From Nocardioides sp. Soil797 (GTDB lineage Bacteria; Actinomycetota; Actinomycetes; Propionibacteriales; Nocardioidaceae), in assembly GCA_001429555.1 (NCBI GenBank), contig LMSR01000017.1:62001-126000 (forward strand): a stretch of 64,000 nt of DNA. The letters run 5' to 3'. Within the stretch, counting starts at the first letter, position 1. Each line of letters opens with the position of its first letter. Below the pieces are notes generated by a model. It ran no database searches. It saw only the letters and a list, made by a program, of their open reading frames with translations, and had not been told where the DNA came from. The position numbers and the translations under genes were made by a program. This document shows positions 1 through 7,216 of this stretch, piece by piece.

Positions 1-831
1 CTGACCCGCGAGCTGGTGCCGCCGCGCAGGAGACCGGACGAAGAAACACTCAGCGCGGTGCTGGGCGGTCACGTGCACAAGGACGCGGAGATCAGCGGTG
101 ACGGTGTTGCCCTGATCGCACGCAGCATCCCCTTGCGTCCCCAGGGCGAACGCATCGGTGCGTTGATCCTGCTGCGCGACGTCACCGACCTGCGTCGGCG
201 GGATCGTGAGCTGGTCACCAAGGACGCCACCATCCGCGAGATCCACCACCGAGTGAAGAACAACCTGCAGACGGTCGCGGCGCTACTGCGCCTGCAGGCA
301 CGACGCATGGACACCCCCGACGCCAAGGCCGCGCTCGAGGAGGCGGTACGCCGAGTGGGCTCGATCGCGATCGTGCACGAGACCCTGAGCCAGGCCGTCG
401 AGGAGCACGTCGACTTCGACGAGATCTCCGACCGGCTGGGCCGCATGGTCACTGACGTGAGTGCGGTGGGGGAGACGGTCCGGGTCGTGCGCTCAGGCAG
501 CTTCGGCGTGCTCAGCTCGGAGGCGGCCACGGCCCTGGCGATGGTGGTCACCGAGCTGCTGCAGAATGCCGTGGAGCACGGCTACTCGAGCGGGGACGAC
601 GGCCGGATCACCGTGGAGGCGCGTCGACTGGTGGGCCGGCTGCACATCACGATCGAGGACGACGGTCGCGGCCTTCCGGAAGGCTTCTCCCTGGACGGCC
701 AGGTCAACCTCGGGCTGTCCATCGTTCGTACGCTGGTCGAGTCCGAGCTCGAAGGCGTCCTCACGATGGGTGCCACCCATCCGCCGTCGACGCGGGGAAC
801 CCGCGTCGACATCGACGTTCCGGTCGACTAG
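1..831 (+). CDS. pdtaS: Sensor histidine kinase, PdtaS-like (5' end missing)
   Basis: The reading frame is open from base 1, so the true start lies left of the window; about 276 codons remain. The fragment begins in a sensory (PAS-like) region ending near GALILLRDVTDL. Next comes the H-box IHHRVKNNLQT of the HisKA_2/HWE class, then an ATP-binding domain with N-box ELLQNAVEHG, G1 box DDGRGL and G2 box NLGLSIV. No membrane segment is visible. In actinobacteria this family (PdtaS, Rv3220c) is a cytosolic kinase that signals to the RNA-binding antiterminator PdtaR. Its position beside a convergent whiB1-type gene matches Rv3219/Rv3220c and supports the assignment. The stop codon overlaps the end of whiB. 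Confidence 0.85.
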   Translation: MTRELVPPRRRPDEETLSAVLGGHVHKDAEISGDGVALIARSIPLRPQGERIGALILLRDVTDLRRRDRELVTKDATIREIHHRVKNNLQTVAALLRLQARRMDTPDAKAALEEAVRRVGSIAIVHETLSQAVEEHVDFDEISDRLGRMVTDVSAVGETVRVVRSGSFGVLSSEAATALAMVVTELLQNAVEHGYSSGDDGRITVEARRLVGRLHITIEDDGRGLPEGFSLDGQVNLGLSIVRTLVESELEGVLTMGATHPPSTRGTRVDIDVPVD

Positions 832-1079
832 GCAGTCCGGACGCGGGCGCGGGCGTTGCGACGCTTGAGAGCGCGCCGCTCGTCCTCACCGAGTCCACCC
901 CAGACGCCGTGGTCCTGTCCCGCCTCGAGGGCCCAGGCGAGGCACTGTTCACGCACCTCGCAGCGTCGGCACACCTGCTTGGCCTCCTCGATCTGGAGGA
1001 TGGCCGGACCGGTGTTGCCGATCGGGAAGAACAACTCCGGGTCCTCGTCGAGGCACGCGGAGCGATGGCGCCAATCCAT
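828..1079 (-). CDS. whiB1: WhiB-family iron-sulfur transcriptional regulator (WhiB1-like)
   Basis: An 83-residue protein with the four cluster-binding cysteines of the Wbl family at C9, C37, C40 and C46 (C-x2-C-x5-C in the second group), followed by GVWGG at 58-62 and a basic tail (RRALKRRNARARVR). WhiB proteins bind a 4Fe-4S cluster, interact with the primary sigma factor and respond to redox or nitric oxide; WhiB1 is essential in mycobacteria. The gene faces a PdtaS-like kinase, with stop codons overlapping, the same arrangement as in M. tuberculosis. The WhiB1 label rests on that context and the short length; the Wbl family assignment is certain. Confidence 0.9.
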   Translation of the reverse strand: MDWRHRSACLDEDPELFFPIGNTGPAILQIEEAKQVCRRCEVREQCLAWALEAGQDHGVWGGLGEDERRALKRRNARARVRTA

Positions 1080-1242
1080 GGCGGGGGACTCCCTCTTCTC
1101 AGTGTCGTCGCGGCCTCTGGGCCGTCACGTAAAAGTTCTTGTACGCGCGCAGGGTCAAGCGAACCCGTTCACGGCGCACGGAACACAGTTGCAAGAAGTG
1201 GACCCCGTGACAACCCCTTACCGACGTCACTTTGGTCACAAG

Positions 1243-1248
1243 TACTGT
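1243..1248 (+). promoter_or_regulatory. -10 box TACTGT, probable leaderless start
   Basis: TACTGT fits the actinobacterial TAnnnT -10 pattern and ends eight bases before the GTG at 1257, so transcription would begin at or very near the start codon. No convincing -35 element was found. Confidence 0.35.
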
Positions 1249-1256
1249 TTTTCCTC

Positions 1257-1658
1257 GTGAGCACCCCCGTTGAACGCCCGATTCCGCCACCATTGGTTGT
1301 CGCGGTGAGCCTTTCGGCTCTCGAGGCGCTGGGCCTGGTGACCTACGCCCTACTCGAACTGTTCCACCTGTCCGGCGGGCGACTCACCATGGGCCTGACC
1401 ACGGCGCTCTTCTTCGCGGCGTACGGCGTGTTCCTGGCGTGGGCGAGCTGGTCGGTGCGCTCGGGGGAGTCGTGGGCCCGGAGCCCGATCGTGTTCACCC
1501 AGCTGATGGTCCTGGGCCTGGCCTGGAGCTTCCGCGGCGGCGAGACGACCGCGGTGGCGATCGGGTTGGCCGTGGTCGCCGTGATCGTGCTCGGCGGGAT
1601 GCTCAACCCGGCCAGCATGGAGTACCTCTCCGACGACGTGGAGGATTCCCCGTCCTGA
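1257..1658 (+). CDS. Hypothetical integral membrane protein
   Basis: 133 residues from the GTG at 1257. I chose this start because the frame upstream reads through the whiB promoter region and a TACTGT -10 box lies eight bases before it. Four hydrophobic segments are visible, around residues 10-30, 42-62, 75-90 and 95-115, followed by a short acidic tail (MEYLSDDVEDSPS). No catalytic motif is recognisable. Proteins of this size and topology are common in Nocardioidaceae without known function. It is divergent from whiB and convergent with the sigma factor gene. Confidence 0.6.
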   Translation: MSTPVERPIPPPLVVAVSLSALEALGLVTYALLELFHLSGGRLTMGLTTALFFAAYGVFLAWASWSVRSGESWARSPIVFTQLMVLGLAWSFRGGETTAVAIGLAVVAVIVLGGMLNPASMEYLSDDVEDSPS

Positions 1659-1701
1659 GCCGGATCGCCGCTCTGTGCCCGGTCGCTCGGTGACTCGAGG
1701 C

Positions 1702-2511
1702 TCAGGAAGCGTCGTCGGCCAACGCCTGACGCAGGTGCTCGAGGGTCTTGGTCAGCAACCTCGACACGTGCATCTGGCTGACCCCGACCTCGGTGGCGAT
1801 CTGCGACTGGGTCATGTTCTTGAAGAACCTGAGCATCAGGATGTTCTTCTCGCGCGGCGGCAACTGCTCGAGCAGCGGCTTGAGCGACTCACGCAGCTCG
1901 ACGTGCTCGATGCCGTCGTCGTCGACCCCCATCGTGTCGAGCATGCTCAGTGAGCCGCCGTCGTCGCTGCTGTCACTCCCGGCGTCGAGGGAGAGCGTCG
2001 AGTAGGCGTTGCTGGACTCGATGCCCTCGATGACCTCCTCGACGGAGCAGCCGATCACCTCGGCAAGCTCCGAGGGCGTCGGCGAGCGGCCCAGGGACTG
2101 GTTGAGCTCTGCGGTGCTGGCGCTGATCTGCATGCGCAGCTCCTGGAGCCTGCGCGGCACCCGGATGGCCCAACCCTTGTCGCGGAAGTGTCGCTTAATC
2201 TCCCCGATGATGGTGGGCGTGGCGTAGGTCGAGAACTCGACGCCCCGGTCGGTGTCGAAGCGGTCGACGGCCTTGATCAACCCGATGGTGCCGACCTGGA
2301 CCAGGTCCTCGAACGGCTCACCGCGATTGCGGAAACGTCGCGCGCAGTGCTCCACGAGGGGCAGGTGCAGCTGGACCAGCTCATCGCGCGCAGTGGAGCG
2401 CACGGCCTCGCTGGCCTCCTGGTCGCTCACCCGGACGAACAGCGCGGCACTGGCTGCCTTGATCTCGGCAAGGGGCATGCGCTGGGGAGGTCCCCCGCTC
2501 TGTGAACTCAT
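1702..2511 (-). CDS. SigB/SigF-family RNA polymerase sigma factor
   Basis: 269 residues with the SigB/SigF/SigG layout. Region 2 contains DLVQVGTIGLIKAVDRFD and FSTYATPTIIGEIKRHFRD (roughly 69-110), followed by RVPRRLQEL (118-125). Region 4 carries a helix-turn-helix in MTQSQIATEVGVSQMHVSRL near the C terminus. Such sigma factors direct general-stress or developmental genes and are normally held by an RsbW-type anti-sigma factor, and the next gene upstream (2513-2887) is of that type. The start codon lies one base after the stop of that gene, so the two are surely co-transcribed. Confidence 0.9.
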   Translation of the reverse strand: MSSQSGGPPQRMPLAEIKAASAALFVRVSDQEASEAVRSTARDELVQLHLPLVEHCARRFRNRGEPFEDLVQVGTIGLIKAVDRFDTDRGVEFSTYATPTIIGEIKRHFRDKGWAIRVPRRLQELRMQISASTAELNQSLGRSPTPSELAEVIGCSVEEVIEGIESSNAYSTLSLDAGSDSSDDGGSLSMLDTMGVDDDGIEHVELRESLKPLLEQLPPREKNILMLRFFKNMTQSQIATEVGVSQMHVSRLLTKTLEHLRQALADDAS

Positions 2512-2512
2512 G

Positions 2513-2887
2513 TCAGACCGCGACCGTCGAGTGCATCGTCATCGTCACGGCGAGTACGCCGTCACTCGACGTCAGCTCGGCGTGGGTGGTGAGTGCGCTG
2601 AGGACCTGCCAGGCGAAGCCGTCCTCCTCGGGGAGCTCGGTCAGCGTGCTCGGCACCGTGATGGTGATGGTGACCTCGCCGCTCTTCATGAAGAAGGAGC
2701 AGGTGAGGTCGGTGCCCTCGGTGGCCGAGGGCAGCACCATGGCGCAGGCCTCGCCGACCGCCATCCGCAGGTCTTCGATGTCGTCGATCGTGAAGTCGAG
2801 CCTGGCAGCCAGGCTGACGGTGGTGGCCCGCAGCACGGACACGTAGGCGCTGTCTACGGGGAGTCGGAGCTCGACATCGGGTCGCAT
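2513..2887 (-). CDS. RsbW-like anti-sigma factor / serine kinase (HATPase fold)
   Basis: 124 residues from the ATG at 2885-2887 (MRPDVELRLPVD). I preferred this to longer in-frame starts because the homologous fold begins here. The HATPase_c signature is weak but visible: a helix IDDIEDLRMAVGEACAMVL equivalent to the N-box, then beta strands around FFMKSGEVTITITV and VLAVTMTM. RsbW-type proteins bind their sigma factor and phosphorylate an anti-anti-sigma STAS protein. No STAS gene is adjacent here; one lies at 47570. The gene runs directly into the sigma factor gene with a one-base gap. Confidence 0.75.
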   Translation of the reverse strand: MRPDVELRLPVDSAYVSVLRATTVSLAARLDFTIDDIEDLRMAVGEACAMVLPSATEGTDLTCSFFMKSGEVTITITVPSTLTELPEEDGFAWQVLSALTTHAELTSSDGVLAVTMTMHSTVAV

Positions 2888-3214
2888 GCGCCCAACATAT
2901 CGCTTCCGTCCACTCCCACGACCTCGGCCATGACGCGCCTCGCCGACCTGCACGACGTACGCCGCGTTCATGGCGGAAGGAAGTTCGGCCGGCGGTGATC
3001 CGTGCTGAGCGGGTGAACCGAGTCTGGCGCACGAACGTCCTTGCGCGACGAACATCGTCCTGGGTGGAAACAGCGGAGGGTGCCGCGCCAGCGCGCGACA
3101 CCCTCCAGTGGTGTTCAGGTGACGGCCCGGAGACCGTCGAGACGTCAGGCCTTCTTGTTACGACGGCTTCGCAAGCTCAGCCGGTCGATTCAAGACCAAG
3201 AAGGCCCTCGTTCC
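2888..3214. other. Non-coding stretch between rsbW-like gene and sodN
   Basis: No convincing gene is visible in these 327 bases. The part near 2888 must hold the promoter of the rsbW-sigma operon, but no clear SigF-type GTTT/GGGTA pair was found. The part nearer sodN (3075-3214) is its 3' untranslated region and holds two hairpins plus an extra copy of GGCCTTCTTG at 3149-3158; these are listed separately. Confidence 0.6.
3075..3106 (-). terminator. Hairpin, probable distal terminator of sodN
   Basis: GGAGGGTG at 3075-3082 pairs with CACCCTCC at 3099-3106, with a GC-rich loop. On the minus strand the hairpin is followed by a short T run. It would end the sodN transcript about 110-140 bases after the stop codon. 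Confidence 0.5.
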
Positions 3215-3230
3215 TCAGGCCTTCTTGGTC
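3194..3230 (-). terminator. Perfect 13-bp hairpin overlapping the sodN stop
   Basis: GACCAAGAAGGCC at 3194-3206 and GGCCTTCTTGGTC at 3218-3230 are perfect inverted repeats around an 11-base loop that contains the sodN stop codon. One arm encodes the last four codons of SodN (ETKKA region). It may act as a terminator or as a stabiliser of the mRNA 3' end. Confidence 0.6.
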
Positions 3231-3616
3231 TCCCAGAAGATCTCGGCGATCTCGTCGATCTTGGCGAGGAGCTGGTCGGCGGCCTCGACGTCCATCGTGC
3301 CCTTGGTGCCACCCGCACCGGCCAGCTTGGTGGCCTCGTTGACGAGCGTGTGCAGCTGCGGGTACTTCTCGAAGTGCGGGGGCTTGAAGTAGTCGGTCCA
3401 CAGCACCCAGAGGTGGTGCTTGACGAGCTCGGAGCGCTCTTCCTTGATCAGCACCGCGCGGGTCCGGAAGTCCGGGTCGTCGTTGTCGGCGAGCTTGCCG
3501 ATGACGGCCTTGATGGACTCGGCCTCGATGCGGGCCTGTGCGGGGTCGTAGACGCCGCAGGGCAGGTCGCAGTGGGCCTGGACCTCAACGGTGGGGGCGA
3601 ACAGTCGCTCAAGCAT
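3215..3616 (-). CDS. sodN: Nickel superoxide dismutase
   Basis: 133 residues from the ATG at 3614-3616. The nickel hook HCDLPCGVY lies at residues 15-23; in this family it becomes the N terminus after the leader (MLERLFAPTVEVQA, 14 residues) is removed, and His1, Cys2 and Cys6 of the mature enzyme bind nickel. The rest matches the four-helix bundle (HHLWVLWTDYFKPPHFEKYP). The enzyme converts superoxide to oxygen and hydrogen peroxide as a hexamer. The divergent gene at 3682 is the maturation protease, as in Streptomyces. The 3' end overlaps a perfect hairpin. Confidence 0.95.
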   Translation of the reverse strand: MLERLFAPTVEVQAHCDLPCGVYDPAQARIEAESIKAVIGKLADNDDPDFRTRAVLIKEERSELVKHHLWVLWTDYFKPPHFEKYPQLHTLVNEATKLAGAGGTKGTMDVEAADQLLAKIDEIAEIFWETKKA

Positions 3617-3681
3617 GCTTGGCGTCCTCTCTTCGACGTGTGAAACGGAGAATGTCCTTCTTCGCTGCGAGACTACTCCGC

Positions 3682-4020
3682 ATGGATGACCGTCGTCAGC
3701 CGGGTGGCCACAGGAGATTCGGGTTCGCCGTGGTGCGTGGTCGCTCCATGGAGCCACGACTGCGCGACGGAGACCGCCTGCTGGTCACCTACGGCGCCCT
3801 GGTGCGTGCCGGTGACGTCGTGGTGGCGCGCTTCGCAGATGGGACCCTGGCCGTGAAGCGCGCCGTCGAGGCGCGCACCACCCGCACGGGAGGCCGGGGG
3901 TGGTGGCTGTTGAGCGACAACGCCGACGCGGGCATCGACTCCCGGCATCGTGGTGTGGTCCCGGCCGCCGACGTGCTCGGTGTCGTACGCCGACGCGTGT
4001 GGCCGTGGCGTCGACGGTGA
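3682..4020 (+). CDS. sodX: Nickel-SOD maturation protease, S26 signal-peptidase family
   Basis: 112 residues from the ATG at 3682; an ATG at 3652 is also in frame but lies further into the shared promoter region. The S26 motif VRGRSMEPRLRDGDRLLV carries the catalytic serine, and GTLAVKR carries the general-base lysine. No N-terminal membrane anchor is seen, in keeping with SodX proteins that cut the SodN leader in the cytoplasm. Only 65 bases separate it from the divergent sodN, so the two share a control region. Confidence 0.85.
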   Translation: MDDRRQPGGHRRFGFAVVRGRSMEPRLRDGDRLLVTYGALVRAGDVVVARFADGTLAVKRAVEARTTRTGGRGWWLLSDNADAGIDSRHRGVVPAADVLGVVRRRVWPWRRR

Positions 4021-4185
4021 TGCACGTCTCATTCACTGCGCCCGGGTGGTCGGTGCATTCGGTCCCCTGACGCCTTGTGACAATATGGAGCCAGGGAGAC
4101 CCCCTGGTCCGACAAGTTCCGCGAACCACCTCTGACGCGTCGAACTGGGCCTGCCCACCCCGTTTCTCCTCTGCGAAAGTTCGTC

Positions 4186-5385
4186 ATGCCTGCTTCTTCC
4201 CACGAGCCCACGGAGCACCCGTTCTCGGGCGATCCAGTCTTCGACCTCCACGTCGGTGGGAAGATGGAGATCCGCTCACAGGTCGAGCTCGCCGGCGCAG
4301 ACGAGCTGTCGCTCGCCTACACGCCCGGTGTGGCCCGTGTGTGCGAGGCGATCGCGGAGAACCCCCAGTTGACCCGCAGCTACACCTGGGTGCCCAACAC
4401 GGTCGCCATCGTGACCGACGGCACCGCCGTGCTCGGCCTCGGCGACATCGGCCCGCAGGCCGCGATGCCGGTGATGGAGGGCAAGGCCGTGCTGTTCAAG
4501 CAGTTCGGTGGCGTCGACGGCATCCCGATCTGCCTGTCCACGACCGACGTCGACGAGATCGTCGAGACCGTGGCCCGGATGGCGCCCTCGTTCGGTGGCA
4601 TCAACCTCGAGGACATCTCGGCCCCGCGCTGCTTCGAGATCGAGCAGCGGCTCAAGGACCGACTCGACATCCCGGTCTTCCACGACGACCAGCACGGCAC
4701 CGCCGTGGTCGCCCTGGCCGCCCTCAAGAACGCCCTGAAGCTGACCGGTCGCGTTGCCGAGACGACCCGTGTGGTGGTCTCCGGTGCGGGTGCCGCGGGC
4801 GTCGCGGTCACCCGGATCCTGCTCGAGGCGGGCATCAAGGACATCGCCGTCATCGACCGCCAGGGTGTGCTCAACTCCGAGCGCTCCGACCTCACCAAGG
4901 TCAAGCAGGACCTGGCCCGTGACACCGCCGACAACTTCGGCCGCAAGGGCTCGCTGGCCGACGTGATGAACGGCGCCGATGTCTACATCGGTGTGTCCGG
5001 TGGCAACGTGCCCGAGGAGATCGTGGCCACGATGGCCGACGACGCCATCGTCTTCGGACTGGCGAACCCGACCCCCGAGGTGCATCCCGACGTGGCGCAC
5101 CGCCACGCCCGCGTGGTGGCCACCGGGCGCTCCGACTACCCCAACCAGATCAACAACGTGCTGGCCTTCCCCGGCATCTTCCGCGGTGCGTACGACGTGC
5201 ACGCCACCGCGATCACCGAGGGCATGAAGCTGGCTGCCGCCGAGGCCCTGGCCGACCTGATCGGTGACGAGCTGACCGAGGAGCTCATCATCCCCTCGCC
5301 GTTCGACCCGCGGGTCGGCCCGGCCGTGGCCGCGGCGGTCTCCGAGGCTGCGCGCCGCGACGGTGTCGCGCGCGCTGCCCGCTAG
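4186..5385 (+). CDS. NAD(P)-dependent malic enzyme
   Basis: 399 residues, the usual length of the short bacterial malic enzymes. Recognisable elements are [10 protein letters not shown] with the catalytic Tyr45, the lysine region EGKAVLFK near K100, metal ligands in LED (141-143) and FHDDQHGT (166-172), and the nucleotide-binding loop SGAGAAG (199-205). It oxidatively decarboxylates malate to pyruvate, giving NAD(P)H for lipid synthesis or for gluconeogenic growth. It stands alone; a small hairpin (4091-4107) lies upstream. Cofactor preference cannot be read with confidence. Confidence 0.92.
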   Translation: MPASSHEPTEHPFSGDPVFDLHVGGKMEIRSQVELAGADELSLAYTPGVARVCEAIAENPQLTRSYTWVPNTVAIVTDGTAVLGLGDIGPQAAMPVMEGKAVLFKQFGGVDGIPICLSTTDVDEIVETVARMAPSFGGINLEDISAPRCFEIEQRLKDRLDIPVFHDDQHGTAVVALAALKNALKLTGRVAETTRVVVSGAGAAGVAVTRILLEAGIKDIAVIDRQGVLNSERSDLTKVKQDLARDTADNFGRKGSLADVMNGADVYIGVSGGNVPEEIVATMADDAIVFGLANPTPEVHPDVAHRHARVVATGRSDYPNQINNVLAFPGIFRGAYDVHATAITEGMKLAAAEALADLIGDELTEELIIPSPFDPRVGPAVAAAVSEAARRDGVARAAR

Positions 5386-5419
5386 GCGGCACGCCAGAGG
5401 ACCCTCTCCGGTGACCCAC

Positions 5420-5425
5420 TAGATT
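5420..5425 (+). promoter_or_regulatory. -10 box TAGATT, probable leaderless start
   Basis: TAGATT fits TAnnnT and ends seven bases before the ATG at 5433, predicting a leaderless transcript. The -35 region is not recognisable. Confidence 0.35.
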
Positions 5426-5432
5426 GGGCACC

Positions 5433-6401
5433 ATGTTTGCGATCTATGCAGAGAAGTTCTCGTCCGAAGATCCGCTGAGCGGCCTGGTCGTCGGGGAGCG
5501 TCCCGACCCGGTGGCTCCTGACGGCTGGACGACGGTGTCGGTCAAGGCAGCCTCGCTCAACCACCACGACCTCTGGTCGTTGCGAGGCGTGGGGCTGCGA
5601 GAGGAGTCGTTGCCGATGATCCTGGGCTGCGACGCCGCGGGACTCGACGAGGACGGCAACGAAGTGCTCGTCCACGCCGTCGTCTCCGACCCCGACTGGT
5701 CCGGCGACGAGACGTTCGATCCGAAGCGCTCGTTGCTCTCCGAGCGTCACCAGGGAACGTTCGCCGAGAAGGTGATCGTGCCGAGGCGGAACGTGGTCGC
5801 GAAGCCGGCGTCGATGTCGTTCGCCGAGGCCGCCTGCCTTCCGACGGCGTGGCTCACGGCCTACCGGATGCTCTTCACCCAGGGCGGGCTGAAGGCCGGT
5901 GACACCGTCCTCGTGCAGGGCGCCGGTGGCGGCGTGGCCACGGCGCTGATCACGCTGGCCCGGGCCGGCGGCCTGAGGGTGCTGGCCACCAGCCGCGACG
6001 AGGCCAAGCGCGCCCGCGCCCTAGAGATCGGTGCCCACGAGGTGTTCGAGTCCAACGAGCGGCTGCCGATCAAGGTGGATGCGGTCATGGAGACGGTCGG
6101 TCGGGCGACGTGGTCACACTCGATCCGCGCGCTGCGCCCCGGCGGGAAGATTGTGATCAGCGGTACGACGAGCGGGCCGCAGCTCGACGACTCGGAGCTG
6201 ACCCGCATCTTCTTCCTCCAACTGCAGGTGATCGGCTCCACGATGGGCACTCGTGACGAACTGGCCGCCCTGACCACCATGCTCGACGCAACCGGTGCCC
6301 GGCCCCTGATCGACCGGGAGATCCCGATCGCCGATGCGCGTCAGGGGTTCGCCGCGATGGCCGGTGGTGACGTCTTCGGCAAGATCGTCTTCACGCGGTG
6401 A
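5433..6401 (+). CDS. Zinc-binding-type alcohol dehydrogenase / quinone oxidoreductase
   Basis: 322 residues from the ATG at 5433, chosen over a TTG nine bases upstream. The MDR fold is clear: a GroES-like N-terminal half with SLNHHDLWSLRG and GCDAAG, then a Rossmann domain with VLVQGAGGGVATALITLARAGG (nucleotide-binding glycines) and VMETVGRATW. The cysteine cluster of the structural zinc is absent, so it resembles NADPH:quinone oxidoreductases more than true zinc alcohol dehydrogenases. The stop overlaps the GTG of the following SDR gene by four bases, indicating an operon. The substrate is unknown. Confidence 0.85.
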   Translation: MFAIYAEKFSSEDPLSGLVVGERPDPVAPDGWTTVSVKAASLNHHDLWSLRGVGLREESLPMILGCDAAGLDEDGNEVLVHAVVSDPDWSGDETFDPKRSLLSERHQGTFAEKVIVPRRNVVAKPASMSFAEAACLPTAWLTAYRMLFTQGGLKAGDTVLVQGAGGGVATALITLARAGGLRVLATSRDEAKRARALEIGAHEVFESNERLPIKVDAVMETVGRATWSHSIRALRPGGKIVISGTTSGPQLDDSELTRIFFLQLQVIGSTMGTRDELAALTTMLDATGARPLIDREIPIADARQGFAAMAGGDVFGKIVFTR

Positions 6402-7099
6402 CGACTCGACGTACCCACCTGGTCACCGGAGCCGGCTCCGGCATCGGGGCAGCCGTCGCCGCAAAACTCGTGGCACGGGGCGACGACGTCTGGCTCCTGG
6501 CCCGCTCCGGCGAGCGCGCTGCGCAGATCGCGGAGGAGTTCCCGCAGGCCCACGTCGTGGTCGCAGACCTGGCCGATCCCGAGGGCCTCGAGGCGTCCCT
6601 GGGAGACCTTCCGCCACGGCTGGACTCGCTGTTGCACATCGCCGGTGCGGTCGAGCTGGCCACGGTCGCCGAGCAGCGTCTCGACGGCCTGCGCCGGCAG
6701 CTCGACGTCAACCTCGTCGCGCCGATGGAGCTGACCCGAATCGCCCTGCCCGCGCTGCGTGCGGCCCGTGGCCTCGTGCTCGTGGTCAACTCCACCGCGG
6801 GTCAGGTCGCCAACCCGACGTGGACGGCGTACGCCGCCTCGAAGTTCGGTGCGCGGGCCTTCGCGGACGGGCTTCGGCTCGAGGAGCAGGCACACGGGAT
6901 ACGCGTCACCACGGTCTTCCCGTCTCGCACCGCCACGCCCATGCAGGCGAAGGTGCACGAGCAGGAGGGCGCCGACTACGACCCCGGGGCCTGGGTGTCG
7001 GCGGAGTCCGTGGCGGCGACCATCCTGCACGTGGTCGACCTGCCCGTCGATGCGACGATTCCTGAGGTGACCGTGCGCACGGCACCGCGGGGGAGCTGA
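6398..7099 (+). CDS. Short-chain dehydrogenase/reductase
   Basis: 233 residues. The classical SDR motifs are present: TGAGSGIG at 10-17 for the cofactor, IAGA at 81-84 (variant of NNAG), catalytic S132, Y145 and K149 (YAASK), and N105. The C-terminal segment after PSRTATPM is short, as in the smaller SDR proteins. It follows the MDR oxidoreductase in a GTGA overlap, so the pair is likely translated together and may act on the same metabolite. The substrate cannot be assigned. Confidence 0.88.
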   Translation: MTTRRTHLVTGAGSGIGAAVAAKLVARGDDVWLLARSGERAAQIAEEFPQAHVVVADLADPEGLEASLGDLPPRLDSLLHIAGAVELATVAEQRLDGLRRQLDVNLVAPMELTRIALPALRAARGLVLVVNSTAGQVANPTWTAYAASKFGARAFADGLRLEEQAHGIRVTTVFPSRTATPMQAKVHEQEGADYDPGAWVSAESVAATILHVVDLPVDATIPEVTVRTAPRGS

Positions 7100-7216
7100 G
7101 CTCCGCTGACGCCGACGGGGTGAGGACTCCGGGTTTGAGCGGTGCGCAGCCGGGGATACCCACCGGAGCCCGTGGTTCCCCGAGGGTCGGAGTCATGGAG
7201 AGAGGTCAGGTGTCGC

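Noticed and set aside
1206..1230. GTGAC/GTCAC arms in the whiB upstream region as a CRP site
   Set aside because: The spacing is 15 bases rather than the six expected between TGTGA and TCACA, so it does not fit the CRP consensus.
3147..3182. A tiny minus-strand frame ending LRSRRNKKA
   Set aside because: An in-frame stop lies only about twelve codons upstream and there is no start codon. The similarity to the end of sodN comes from the repeated GGCCTTCTTG sequence.
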